A DNA stretch of 64,000 nucleotides from Lucinisca nassula (Eukaryota > Mollusca > Bivalvia > Lucinida > Lucinidae): assembly GCA_963580285.1 (NCBI GenBank), contig OY757013.1, positions 135,653,027 to 135,717,026 on the forward strand, read 5' to 3'. This document shows positions 21,186 to 33,225 of this stretch, in pieces (position 1 is the stretch's first letter; each line of letters opens with the position of its first letter). A program made the position numbers and the translations under genes. The notes under the pieces were generated by a model. The model worked only from the letters and a program-made list of their open reading frames with translations, did not search any database and was not told the origin of the DNA.

Positions 21186-21544
21186 CGGACATTTATTTTA
21201 CTATAATGTCACTAGAAGACGTTTGAATTAATGGAAACTATTTGTCCATGAAATCTCTTCCATAGTTTTGCCAAAATTCTCCTTAATACTATTATTAACT
21301 GCCCAGTACACTTTTTTCTTCTGTTCTTGTTGCCTATGTTACTTAACTCTGACGTCAGCGCCATCTGACGTTACGTCTAAAGACGTCAAAGTTATATATA
21401 GCCACTTAACGTTTAGTTTCCATAATCACACAATTAAATGTATGTAGTTATCTAAAGAACGCATAAACTAAAAGCTATGTTAAAGAGTTTTTAGTTATAA
21501 GTACAACATCAATTATCTATTCGCGGTGTATCCGCGACACTGGG
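21186..21544 (+). other. Sequence between the minisatellite element and mariner half 2
   Basis: Not mariner by eye. Contains CRE-like tgacgtcagcgccatctgacgttacg around 21349-21375. May be part of a larger insertion; its origin is unclear. Confidence 0.3.
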
Positions 21545-22015
21545 CGATTCTATCAGAACGCTATGCTAATGACAGTCAAGGCGTTCTACAATAAGAACCG
21601 TTCAAGCAAAGGTTGGTCAAGTGTGTACCTGATCCATGACAATGCCTCCCGTCACAAGTCTGAGGTTATGAGGTCGTATTTGGCTGCTGAAAAGGTCGGG
21701 GTTGTAAATCTTCCTCCCTATTTTCCTCACCTGAGCCCATACGACTTTTTGTGTTTCCAAGGCTCAAGAAAATGATTTCTGGGAAAAATGTAAAACCAGA
21801 AGTGCACATGGCAGCGCGATTTATCAATCCCTCCTAAAGGTACCGAAAGAAGACAAACAAGCTTTTTTTTTAGAAATTGGATCCGAAGATTACAAAAATG
21901 CGATGGCATTCGGCAGAGGGGGTGGGGTTCCTTGAGGGCCTGCAATAGAGAAAAACTATTAAATCGTTTACGAAATTAAACCCCAGTGACAAAACTTTTT
22001 GAAGCACCCTCGAAA
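21545..22015 (+). pseudogene. Mariner transposase, C-terminal half and 3' end
   Basis: The frame at 21563-21775 reads AFYNKNRSSKGWSSVYLIHD, NASRHKSEVMRSYLAAEKVG and VVNLPPYFPHLSPYDFLCF. The second and third catalytic Asp (HDNAS, SPYDF) are separated by exactly 34 residues, the DD34D signature of mariner. MISGKNVKPE and a tail follow out of frame. The end ttttgaagcaccctcg (about 21999-22014) looks like the terminal inverted repeat; its 5' partner is lost. Confidence 0.88.
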
Positions 22016-22474
22016 CGACAGTATCGGTGCCCTTTTATTTTGCCGTTATAAAGTATATGCCGTTATAAAGTGTCTCGGTTCAGAGTATGAAAGGTACTAA
22101 AGGGCCATTTACCCTTCATTACTCCAAGAAACAAATGTTGTAGACATTTCTTAGAAGCGATTCTAACAAGTGTCTACCACATTTCTTACTTGCAAGAATC
22201 TTTCATGACCATGGATTCGATGTGGGCTTTTCCATCCCGAGAGAAGTCAACGACGATCGGAACCGAGGCTAAAATTTGAGCTAAGGATTCATTCCATTGC
22301 AGTTGTTATTTTAACGACTTTTGTCGTTATGTGGAATGTCGCCATAAAGAGAGATGACTGTAACTTTTGTTGCGGAATTTCACTGTGTAGCGGAACATTT
22401 TGACAAGTCACGTCGCTACGGTCCTACATATGAAGGACACACTATACTCTATTGGAAATGTGTTATCCGATACA

Positions 22475-22742
22475 CATCACGTGAACAAGTCCGTGAAATG
22501 AAGCCCCCCTATACCCCACTTTTTGTAGAGAAAACTGGGTTTACAGGGTTATGTATACATTATTTTCCTTATTTTTGTTCCAAAGCATAGGATGTGGGTA
22601 CTCGTTAGAACCGCGAACGAGCATCCACAACCTATGTTTGCAGTATTCATAAGAAAAATATCACCTATTTTCATCAGAAAAAAATTGCCATTTTCGAGAT
22701 GTGTAAAAATGCATCAATTCGCACGGGTGTGTTATCGTAATG
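22475..22742 (+). mobile_element. FB foldback MITE, b subfamily
   Basis: Ends CATCACGTGAACAAGTCCG and CGGGTGTGTTATCGTAATG. Contains ccccactttttgtagagaaa, actgggtttacagggtt and the snapback gatgtgggtactcgttagaa / cgagcatccacaacctatg. The hairpin tip has lost the GGCGGTTC segment. Confidence 0.75.
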
Positions 22743-23153
22743 GCAATACTAAATACAGCAACATAATGCTACCATAATGCACGCGACAGAAGCAGCTTTG
22801 TGAATTAAAAATCTTGTTTAAATCGATTCTTTTGGTGTCAGTGCCGGTTTCTATATAAACCCTGGGATTAGAGAAGTTTATCATTTGAAATTAGTTTTCG
22901 AATCACTCGGAAGTCTTGGATTTATATTGCAGGTTTAAAATTTATTTCTTCTGATGTTGTGATTTGATTAGTTTCGCGATGAAGCTTGATACTCTATTTG
23001 CGTATGTCCTTAAAATAGAACTTTGATAAGTAATTGAAAGTTTCAAATCTAATTGAGATGTAAAAGCAATCGTTATAAAGCGGTTATAAATAGTACCAAT
23101 AATGTGTTTTTGGAACAGAAATAGTTACAAATTAAAAGTATAAATTTGTAAAT

Positions 23154-23720
23154 TTGACTATTGTTTACATAAAATGGGGTTTATATGTGGGTTATGTTGT
23201 CAGTCCTTTGGGAGCATTGATTTCACTGCGGAATTTAAGAAATATTTCAGGGTCACTGATGAGGCCAGTACTGGTCATGAACAAACTCAATAAAACCGAT
23301 TCTGCTCTTTTCGTTTATTTGGTGTATCCCTTGCTTCCAAAGGATCTAACTTCAGAACTTATTTATTTTCACTGTAGCTGGTGTTGTGCCGTGTGGCGGC
23401 CGTAAAACGTCTCCCCGTACATCATCATAGTGCAGATTATATTTTCTGGTCCTCTGGGATCATTGAGTTGATTTGGTATCATTTTGAAAATAGAGTTCTG
23501 CTTAAGCCGGTGCTAGAGGGCGTGGCTGGTGTAGCACATTTCAGTACTGGTCATGAACAGACTCAATACAACCGAGTCTGCTATTTTCGTTTATTTGGTG
23601 AAGCCCTTGCTTCCAAAGGATCTAACTTCAGAACTTACTTATTGGTGGAAACTAGCTAGCCTGGCCCAGAAAAATACTCCACACTGCATAGGTTTTGGTT
23701 ATGTGAAGTACTCATTGCTT
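23154..23720 (+). repeat. Two direct copies of a ~110-bp repeat
   Basis: Text around 23262-23377 (agtactggtcatgaacaaac, ttttcgtttatttggtg, gcttccaaaggatctaactt) recurs at 23543-23645. Between them at 23390-23500 is the repeat also seen inverted at 15395-15490. No family name. Confidence 0.6.
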
Positions 23721-23724
23721 CCAA

Positions 23725-24130
23725 AGGATTATCTCCTTTTCAGATCAATTAAAAAGGTTTTTTTTCTAAAATGGTACTTCGATATAAAAATACCCTCTCT
23801 TTCACTGTGGTTCAAACAAGTATTTGTTTGGTCCGGGTGAAGGTTTGCCAAACCTAACAAAAAAGAGCAATATACATAACGACGGAATGAATCAGAATCA
23901 CCACCATCACAAATATTAAACTGAAAGGACAAACGCAACCAAAAAACGAACAACCAAAAAGTGGGCAGAATCAGAATCATCAACGTTGTAATATATGTAA
24001 TCAGGGAAAAAGTCAGAATCGCAAAAACAAAACATGGAGGAACCACAGCCAAAGCACCAACTAGGAACAGTCAGTAAACTAATGCTGTGTTTAAATTAAC
24101 TTTACGGGATCCCAGCCCTCACCCTCACGT
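23725..24130 (-). repeat. Divergent PLE-tail-like repeat (b type)
   Basis: On the minus strand: GGTGGTGATTCTGATTC, GTTATGTATATTGCTC and TTAGGTTTGG match 32990-33045. Weakly resembles the main PLE tail in layout. Sits antisense immediately 5' of a PLE fragment. Confidence 0.45.
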
Positions 24131-24238
24131 TCACTGTGGTTCAAACAAGTATAAGAAAATAAGTCACCCTGGGAACTCTAGAACAACTTCACGTGAAATG
24201 AACAACCCTCCAAACCCAACCAATTCGATTTGCCAAAG

Positions 24239-25212
24239 TGTGTTGTTATGTTACTGACTTCAACAATCGTAATAAATTGTTAACGGCTAAACTTCTTAAT
24301 CAGGGTTATCGGTACCATAAACTACGCAAAGCCTTTTAAAACTTTTATAGACGTCATTCTGATTTAATTTCAAAATTCAGTATTGGACTTAAATCCTTCT
24401 GCAAAAAGGTCTGTCGGAACCCGAATTTTTTAGTGACTTGATATATAAATTCAGAAAAATATATAACCGCAATGACTTCAGCACCCAATTTCGTAAAATC
24501 GTTCTTCGATATAAAAAGACTGGGTACAACATAAATGTTATACGACAGACTGCACGCATGGAAATTAACCCAATCACGATTGACAACTTTGCTTCCGTCT
24601 TCCCGGTCGGTCAGGCCTCAGATTATATGACGGTTAAAGCTTAAAGGCTTACTGATAATAAGAGCGATCTAATTCAATGTAACGTTGGTTGGTACCTGAT
24701 ACTCTGCCTCTGGTTGGGCCCATCGGAGTCTATCTATTGATTTTCGTTTGCTCCGGCAATTCAGTGGTTTCTTGCTGTCGAGTCCTCACCGTTGTTTCTT
24801 CTCTGTGGTTGCTTGATTTTTTTTGTGTTCACGGAGATGTTACACTGATGAGTAAGGAGGCCTTCATGCGGACTCAACAAATTATTTGTCTATATCACGA
24901 CGGAAGTAAGGGCGAGGATCGTGACCACGTGAAATCGATTTAATCCCCCCCCCCCCAGTGATATTCGTTTCCGGCGGTTCTTCGGTCGGGGTTTATTTTT
25001 GATACGGTTTTTATTTGGGTGTTTGTGTCGCTTATATTGTTTTATTTTGGAAAGCCTATTAGCCATTATCTGGGAAAGTAACTGTCCTTTTGGCTTTCTG
25101 CTGTTAATGTTTCCATTGGGGTCTGTTGTTTAAGGTTTGTGTTTCTTTCCCTTTGGTGTCTCTGATGGGAGCTGTGTGTTAATTGTATCGATTCCTGATC
25201 ATTGCCTACACT
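24239..25212 (+). pseudogene. PLE C-terminus plus 3' region
   Basis: VTDFNNRNKLLTAKLLNQGY, RYHKLRKAF and (frame-shifted) KFRKIYNRNDFSTQFRKIV, then NPITIDNFASVFPVGQASDY ending at TAA 24644. The full 3' region follows, with an expanded C tract (24946-24957), ending ctacacttctgtttc. Several stops. Confidence 0.88.
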
Positions 25213-25221
25213 TCTGTTTCT

Positions 25222-25457
25222 ATATAGAGAATACCGGGCTATACGAGGTTTTACGGGGAAATGCATTATTATTATGTTTATTATTATTTCTGCCCCAAGA
25301 CATAGTTTCAGGGATAAAAATTAGAAAGGCTTTAATGAAGCGCTGCTAACGAGCACACGCAACCCAATTCCGAAGTATAAATAAGGAATTTGTCACTGAT
25401 TTTCATCAGAAAAGATATGAAATAACCGCACAATGTCACACGGGTGTGTTATCGTTA
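25222..25457 (+). mobile_element. FB foldback MITE, eroded b copy
   Basis: Recognised from atagagaataccgggc, atttctgccccaagacatag, gctaacgagcacacgcaacc and cacacgggtgtgttatcgtt. The hairpin is largely eroded. Confidence 0.55.
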
Positions 25458-25654
25458 TACGTTTCAAAAGGCTATGGCAATTGAGTCATTGATGTTCCAG
25501 AACTTGACCAGACTTGATTTTCATAATATTATACATGCAAGGCGAATATTGACCAATTTACCGGTATATCTGTCTGCCACTTTTGAGAGGTGTCAGATAT
25601 GTTCCAGCCAACTTTTCTCTTCTAATCTTCAAGGACAAAATCCTTTTGATTTGT

Positions 25655-25941
25655 TTTTGTTCGTTTGTTTTTAGGTTTAACGTCCCCGTCAAAATGTATA
25701 GGTCATTGCTTCCAAATTAATTGGACTTTTACCAGACATTGAGATGAAATGACATCTCAAGCCCTGTCGCCTAATGAAAACAATAGGGTTTATAAGCATG
25801 GACGGTCCAACTCGCCCCGCTTTATCTGGACAGGCTTTTATCCTCTAAGCGGTTTACCAGCACTCGTGTGCGGTCGGTTTCAGCTCTGCTTGGAAGCATC
25901 ATGCAGCCCATTTATTTCTTCAAGCCTCAATGGCGGTGGCC
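25655..25941 (-). mobile_element. SINE-A copy 2
   Basis: Contains ggtttaacgtccccgtcaaa, tgacatctcaagccctgtcg, ctctaagcggtttaccagc and ggaagcatcatgcagcccat. Slightly truncated in the tail-proximal part. Confidence 0.75.
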
Positions 25942-26786
25942 GAAAAATCCTTTTTAGCTCTGGCGGACTTGCAGTTGTGATTTATAGAACATCTATTAAA
26001 TCTTGAGCTCTTCTGGTCCTTCAAACATTACGCACTGAATGTTTCCTCATTCTATCAATATAGTTTTGTAAGTTAACACTGATCCATTAAAATTGAATGT
26101 AAAAAGTGTTCTGACTGCATATCTAAAGTACATAATTGGCTCAATCAAAGTGATTTTTAATGTCTTTAGCAACAATAACTGGTAAAGTGTTTTACATTGT
26201 ATTTATTTCATTCCCATGTTATGTCCATTTTCCTCTTAACCAAATCTTCTCGCATTGATACAATTTCGCTGAATGAAAAAAGGAAATCGAAGGTGACCTG
26301 TCATGTTAGCCTATAAATGATTTATACATGGATTTTCATGGCATCCGCAGTTTCACCCTGCAACCAAATTGGGTTATGATGGCGGTTATGACAATATCTC
26401 GTTGAAACAAAAGTCCAGGTCTTTGATTTTTGTTTTCGTTGCTTTTTTGTATACATTTCATTTATTTTCAAATTACTTACAGCAAATTATATGCTTTCAT
26501 TTGAAGTTCTGAAGCCTTTAACAACCGTTACAGGCCTATATTTTCCGAAACATATCAGACTCAGTAGAATAATTCTTGGTAATGTCACATGTCCTCAGCA
26601 CAATTTAATGTCCATGATATGATTAGCCCTGCAAAGCCCACTTATATATATTGGAAAGTTGGTGAGCTTTACTTAACAACCTTGTCTGAAGGTGGTATTT
26701 TAGTAACCTCATGTAACATGTGAATACTTTTATATATGAATTTACCTTTTTTAACCAACAAAATGGGACTATACATTATCTACGAC
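25942..26786. other. Unannotated AT-rich sequence
   Basis: No repeat or gene recognised on either strand. Confidence 0.3.
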
Positions 26787-27306
26787 TTCTAACTGTTGGT
26801 TTTCTTTTGCTCAAGCATTTCAGTGGTTTTTTGCTGTCGAGTCCTCACCGTTGTCTCACCTCTGTGGTTCTTTGATTATTTGTGTTCACGGAGATGTTGC
26901 ACTGATGAATTAGGAGCCCTTCATGTGGACTAAACGGGTTGTTTGTCTGGGTCGCGACGGAAGTAAGGGCGAGGATTGTGGCCACGTATAATCGATTTAA
27001 GCCCCCCCCCCCCCACACACACACAGTGGAATTCTTTACACTGACCGTTCCAAGGCGGTTCTTCTGTGGCGGTTCATTAATGATGTTGTTTGTTACTTCT
27101 CACTGTGTGTATCACTTGTGTCTTTTTATTTCGGTTGGTCATTTGGCCATTTTGTGGGAAAGTAACTGTCCTTATGGTAATCCTTTGTTTAGGTTTCCAT
27201 TGTGGTCTGGTCGCTTCATGTTTGTGTTTCTTTCCCTTTGGTGTCTTTGATGGGTGGAGTAAGTTAATTGTATCGATTCATGATCTTTGTTTTACTTTTA
27301 CTTTTT
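26787..27306 (+). repeat. PLE 3'-region copy
   Basis: From tctaactgttggttttc to tttacttttactttttcc, with ccccccccccccccc and (CA)n at 27003-27025 in place of the usual short C run. Acaaagatcagg subfamily. Confidence 0.85.
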
Positions 27307-27814
27307 CCAACAAAATTCAGGATGCAAATGACATGACGTTAAACAAGCAACCAGAATCGTAAACTTTAGGAATTCTTTTGAAAGCGTAAACATGAGTGTA
27401 CAAGCGGCCACGGTAGAAAGATTAATATTCAATCTCGACTGTCTCCAAAACATGCAAATGCCATAAATGTGACATGGAAAGTTTAATGACGTGATTGTAG
27501 ATTCAAATAGCTCGGAATAAATATTAATGTAGACATAGAAAAACGGTAAAGAAAATTATGATTTAAAATTCCTCAACTAGATAAAGTAGCCAAGAAATTG
27601 GGAAAACATGCATTAACACCACTGGGTAAAAATAACTTATGATATCAGTCTCCAATCACCTTTTCATCGTGCACCCGAACCCAGATCAGACAATAATTGA
27701 CCAAATGGAATAATGAAATATGTCATTTAAACAAGGAAAATAAAAAATGATACTGTTAAAAGTGATTATGGGTAAAGCGACTAAAACCCTGCATTGAATA
27801 ATATATGTGACAGA

Positions 27815-28045
27815 TATGATCAGGAATCGATACAATCAACCCAAGCCTCCCATCAAAGTTACAGGAGGGAAAGAAACACAAACATGAAACAACTATACCC
27901 TAATGGAAACACCAGTATCGGAAAGCCAAAAGGACAATTACTTTCCCACGAAAAGGCCAGTTAGCTATCCAAAACAAAACGATATAAACGGTACACACAT
28001 TCAAAGCCGATCTGTAAAAAAATAAACCGCGGCAGAAGAAGCATT
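27815..28045 (-). repeat. PLE 3'-region copy, short
   Basis: From atgatcaggaatcgatacaa to aaataaaccgcggcagaagaa; the more internal part is absent. Confidence 0.75.
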
Positions 28046-29940
28046 GAAAGCAACATGGATGGGAATGCTAATAATGAATGTACAATAGTAAGTGTTATTG
28101 TTTTATAAAACACAATATGCAGGCAGAAAATATTATAGGATGTGGTATACTATATTTGGAAGATAAAATGATACATTTACCTGATCAAGTTTGGAAAGAA
28201 GTTTTTTAATCCATAATGCATACCACTAAAATATGATCTTAACTAAAGGTGAAATCTAAAACAGTCCACTCTATTACAATGACAACAAAGGGATTGGAGA
28301 ACTACATATTTATATACACTCATGGTTCAAAAATATGTTAGGTATTTGATTGACTTCGTAAACGAAAATAGAAGATTTGATGAACAAGGTGAATTCACAC
28401 TAAACATGAAAACAAACAAATTTTCTACCGTACAATGGACTGATTCAGTCAATACACCACTACCTAAGAGTAATGAAAATGGAAATTAGTCACATAAAGT
28501 CATCACCTTTCATATCCTCACTGTTCATCATACGCTGAACAATCCAAAGGATCAAAAGGTATGTATTATATATTAAATAAAACACATGAAACCCCAACAA
28601 GATAGGACATGGCATAAATTATATAACACCCCTGAGAAAATATGGAAAACATGCCCACGTTTCCTTTCAAAATAAATAAATACCCAGCATTACAGTGGTT
28701 TCAGATAATATAATTATGACAAATAAACCATTCTTCAAGACGAAAATAGATATTGAAGCTCTTTGCACCATCAGCCAACAATTTTTCGCCTATTTTCGAA
28801 ATGTAATAAAGCACAAAAATTATCAAAAATGTAAAAATCCGGTAAAATACATATAAGATTCACTATGAAATAAATGAAAAACTGTATTTACATGGCTTTC
28901 AGGAGGATTACCTAATATTTTGAATTTCATTATTCTATATTCCAAACATTATATATTTAGCAGTATTTCATTAATAATATTTCTTAACATATGGCCTTTT
29001 CAAACCTAAAAAGAGAGCTTGAAGATTGATTTACAGATCAATGATTTTGGATAACAACATTTAGCTCAAAATTTACAACAACAAACAATTAAATTAAAAC
29101 TGTTAAACAATACTGAGCAACATACCATACATGTATCGCCTAGTCCCCACTCCCTCCCTTTATCCCCAACCTCTTAAAGTGATGTCAGGCATCAGCCTAC
29201 ATAATTCAAATTGAAATCCGACATGGTTATTATACTGTTTTTTTTTTTTTTTTTTTTTTTTTTTCACAAGAAAGAGAAGACACTTGTGATGGTGGTAATT
29301 ATAATGTAGGCTATTGACACGAATATTGATTTGTTATTAATTTCCTCCTCAGTGCGAATTTTATACTGTGTGTAAGTTTGTATAATGTATATATTTAAGA
29401 ACATATTTCGTTATTCGTTACATTTCAGAATAATTGAACAAGATTATTTACCATATATTTCAATTGTCCGTTCCGGCGTTTCGGTTTCTTACTTACCAAG
29501 GAGGTACCACAGTCTACTTAAAGTACCAGGCTGCACAGAGTTCAGATTAAATCGTTGTCTACCTAACCGCCTGTTGTAAAACTGTACCCTACAAAATAAC
29601 AAATTGGGTAGTCTGTATATTTTTTTTTGTCCAACAGTGTCTATTTATTGTCATTTGGCCATGGACTAAATCAAATTGATTGTCGCTAAGATAACTTGTG
29701 CAATGCTGAGATATTTAAAGAAATTTGGTCCTAGTAAAACCCATAGTTTCTCCCAAGGCAGGAGATATCACAAACGCCATGTGATAAAATAACATTCCGG
29801 GATTGCTTCATGAAGGGATTTCTGGATTCGCACTCAAAAAAAGGGTTAGCAGAAACCCTTGAGGCTCGATAGATCTGTTGGCGGAATTGTCATTTGTAAG
29901 CTGGGTCGGACAATGTTCTTTTCGATCGCTTGTGATGAAA
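28046..29940. other. Long unannotated AT-rich stretch
   Basis: No repeat family recognised. A T tract (29240-29264) and a 64-codon ORF (29385-29579) without motif. This is one of the few stretches that could be single copy. Confidence 0.3.
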
Positions 29941-29969
29941 CAAGTGAGCTGGGTGCTTATATGATCTAC

Positions 29970-30478
29970 ATGATTCAGAATCCGGATTCTGAATCTTGGT
30001 TTCTAAATCACAATCATGATTCTGCAACTTAAAAATGATATCTTTCGATTCTATGATTCCGTCATTTTGGATTTACTAACATGAACGGAGTATGATCCTG
30101 ATTCGGTTTCATGTTTCTGTTACGCACAAATGAAACGCTGAAACGAAAACATGATTTCGAATCCTGATCCTAATTCAGATAAATCAAAATATATCAAAGT
30201 TGACGCAACTTTCGGTAACCGCGAACCTTGGAGTGCGTTTGCTTTACTTGAATCAGCGTCAGGAATCGAAATCATGTTTCTGTTCCAGCGTTTTATTTGC
30301 GCGAAACAGACATATGATACCGAATCAGGCGAACCATACTCCGTTCATTTTTCAAAACGAATCAGTGCATCCAAAATGGCAGAATCATAGATTCGAAACG
30401 TGCTATTTTTAAAGTGGCAGAATCATGTTTGTGCTTTAAAATCATGATTTGTAGTCCGGATATTGATTCAGGTAAGGC
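29970..30478. repeat. ~500-bp imperfect inverted repeat
   Basis: Left arm 29980-30183 and right arm 30245-30478 are complementary at roughly 75-80 percent. Matching blocks include gattctatgattccgtcattttgg / ccaaaatggcagaatcatagattc and cggagtatgatcctgattcgg / ccgaatcaggcgaaccatactccg in 20-base-or-shorter pieces. Loop about 60 bases. The ORF at 30151-30390 runs through it and is probably chance. Confidence 0.75.
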
Positions 30479-30599
30479 AAACGCGCCCCTCATCGTGCGC
30501 AACTTTTCCCTGTCATAATGGACCTTCAACTGCATTTTTCAAAAAAAAAAAAAAAAAACACTGGTTCTACTCATTACCGATATTATCCTGTAGGTTATT

Positions 30600-30805
30600 A
30601 TCAATGCCCGAAATGGGACTCTGTGGTCTAGTGTGTCACTCATTGCTGTGATTTGAGCCTGGCTCGGGTCACATGTGAGACGACAAGTTCTGCAACGGAA
30701 GGTCAGGTGTTTGTTTCTTGGGTTTCTCAGGTTTAAGCCCACCTCAGATTAACGATCGGTTTTAAGTGATATAATCTGGTGGAGGCCGTAAGAATAAAAT
30801 AAAAC
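30600..30805 (+). mobile_element. SINE-E copy 1 (tRNA-like head)
   Basis: The head gactctgtggtctagtgtg and tgctgtgatttgagcctgg give degenerate A and B boxes. The tail is tgatataatctggtggaggc then cgtaagaataaaataaaacg. Related to 37231-37410. Confidence 0.5.
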
Positions 30806-31015
30806 GTCAATGTCGGAGTATTATTTTTTACTCGATCAACGACTGTTCAGTCAAGGTTGATGGTTAAAAAAGGACACTCCCGTTACAACATTAGAACATT
30901 TTATTTTATCCACTCAGGACTTAGAATCAACCATTAATACCTACACCCGTACCATCGGAAGTTCGTTGACCCAGGAATCTTCATAATATTTAGCCGCCTT
31001 AAAACTGGTGGTCTT

Positions 31016-31150
31016 TTGAGGTTTTGAATGGGCTGGGTATGCTCTTATAAAGAAATACACGTGTTACCGTTAAGCAACCAGCCTTCGTTGTTTGCCGCTC
31101 CTTGCGTACCAACGGCGACAAACAACCTGTTGGTTGGTTGCTATAACCTA
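31016..31150 (+). repeat. Palindromic repeat P, copy 1
   Basis: tgaggttttgaatgggctgg, acacgtgttaccgttaagcaacc and gttgtttgccg pair with cggcgacaaacaac and ttggttgct. Matches 44705-44832 in the opposite sense. Confidence 0.6.
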
Positions 31151-32177
31151 GAGAAGTTTGCTGGAAAAACATGTGATCAACAACTAGTTACATTTGTTTT
31201 CAACAAAAATATTAATTTATTATCCATACAAAGTGACCAAAGTCTAAATGGCATGTTAACTAACGACATTGTTAATTTTGAACAGCTGACTCCTGCTCAA
31301 AGTATTAGCTATCATCATGAAGCTACTGCTGCCTCTGCGCTATCCAACCATAACAACAAATTGAGACTGGACTGAGTCGCTTGGTGCACAGCCTGAGTTA
31401 GGTATACGATGTTCTAACGTGGTTCATTCAATGCACGTCACGAGCAAAGCATGTTTGCCATTTGCGAACAATGAAGGTGTTGAGCAGCCTGTGCATATTC
31501 GCTGACTGATCAGCATTTAGTGTTTGCTGCTTGAATAGTACAATACGACTTGCTCTTGCTTATCTGTGTAACGGTGCAGGCCGGTTTCTGTCTACCCTGG
31601 TCGCAAATATAGTTTCTTTATTTTTTTTTTTTTTTTTTTGCCAGATGCATAATCGTGCTAATTAGAATAATGTTCGAGTAATTGTCACATTCTGCACTGC
31701 ACAAGAAAATATTTCAAACAAGAGCATAAGGATCTTTCCCGATAATGCAAGCGATATAAGAGTTTCCAGTCTCTTTGTCGTCCGAAACAGAGGCTAAGGC
31801 AAAGTTTAATCAATTCGGGCATCGCAAGGGATGCAAACATCAATTCGAATCCATACAAATTAAGACTACCTTTTAGCATACCACATTTAAGCTGAACTAA
31901 GAAGGAGGCGATGAAGGTTAGCTTATGTGTTCGATATGCGACCGTCGTTCGGGGTTTGTCCGTCTGTCGGTCGTCAACAGTTTCTTCAAATTACATCTCA
32001 TACGTAACCACTTAGCCAGTTTCAAAGTAATTTCTCACATTGTTATCTCTAAAGGTCAAGAACCAAAATTACCAATTTCGGCACCACTATATAGGATGGC
32101 CGTCAGTTGAAATAACCTCCTAGCTAGTTTACAAACTCTCTACAAGAAGTCTTTAGTAATTTTTACTGACCGTTTCA
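31151..32177. other. Mostly unannotated, repeat-like at its end
   Basis: A T tract (31620-31639). 31940-32060 has ccgtctgtcggtcgtcaaca and ccagtttcaaagtaatttctcac, phrasing common in bivalve minisatellite elements, but only one copy is present here. ORFs lack motifs. Confidence 0.3.
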
Positions 32178-32846
32178 AAGTAGAAGTAAAACAAAGATCA
32201 GGAATTGATACAATTAACTTACTCCACCCATAAAAGACACCAAAGGGAAAGAAATACAAACATTAAGCGACCAGACCATAATGGAAACCTAAACAAAGGA
32301 AGGCCATAAGGACAGTTACTTTCCCACAAAATGGCCATATGGTCATCCGAAACTAAAAGACACAAGTGATACACACAGTAAGTAACAAACAACAACATAA
32401 AATAAATCGCCACAGAAGAGCCGCCTTGGAACGGTCAGTGGAAGATTTCCACTGGGGGGGCTTAAATCGATTTTACGTGGCCACAATCCTCGCCCTTACT
32501 TCCGTCGCGATTTAGACAAATAATTTGTTCAGTCCGCATGAAGGCCTCCTAACTCATCAGTGCAACATCTCCGTGAACACAAAAATCAAAGAACCACAGA
32601 GGTGAGACAACGGTGAGGACTCGACAGCAAGAAACCACTGAAATGCTGGAGCAAAAGAAAACCAACAGTTAGACTCCGATGAGCCCGACCAGAGACAGAG
32701 CATCAGGCACCAACCAACATTACCTTGAATTAGATCTCTCTAATTCTCAATAAACCTTTACGTTGGAGCCGTCATAGAATCTGAGGCCTGACCCACCGGC
32801 GTGCAATTAAAGAGGGAAGCAAAGTTGCCAACCGTGATTGGGTTAA
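32178..32846 (-). repeat. PLE C-terminal codons plus 3' region
   Basis: Begins aaagtagaagtaaaacaaag and ends at gattgggttaac. On the minus strand the last segment codes NPITVGNFASLFNCTPVGQA then SDSMTAPT with a stop, an uninterrupted PLE C-terminus. 5'-truncated at codon level. Confidence 0.88.
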
Positions 32847-33225
32847 CAAGTCCCTGCATTTGCGTTGGGGGTTCTGATTCTTTCCGTAATCCTATACGTT
32901 GTTACTTTGATTATTCTGATCATTCCCCTTTTATGGTTGTTCATTTTTAGTTTCATTTGTCTTCCATTTTAATGTTTGTCATGTTGGTGATTCTGATTCT
33001 TCGGCCCATTATGTTTATTGCTCCTTTTCAGCTAGGTTTGGATATTCTGAAATACCACCTGTTTGTGAAAGAGCTGTTGACTCGGTTTACCTGTTGTCCG
33101 TGGCGTTTACTGCCGTCACTCCATGTTTCGACTTCTTTCCTTAGTGATATTGTGGGAAGAATTTGGGAACTGATTGTATCTGTTCCTGGTCGTGTCTCTT
33201 TTATTCAATTTTTACTGCATTAAAT
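32847..33225 (+). repeat. Divergent PLE-tail-like repeat (b type), copy 2
   Basis: ttggtgattctgattcttcg, ttatgtttattgctccttttcagctaggtttgg in parts, and tgattgtatctgttcctgg. Partner of 23725-24130. Again antisense to an adjoining PLE fragment. Confidence 0.45.

Noticed and set aside
21017..21226. Arg-rich ORF as a nucleic-acid-binding peptide
   Set aside because: Created by the GAC tract at the end of a minisatellite element.
31028..31375. 115-codon ORF as a gene
   Set aside because: Its first part lies in repeat P and the remainder shows no family feature.
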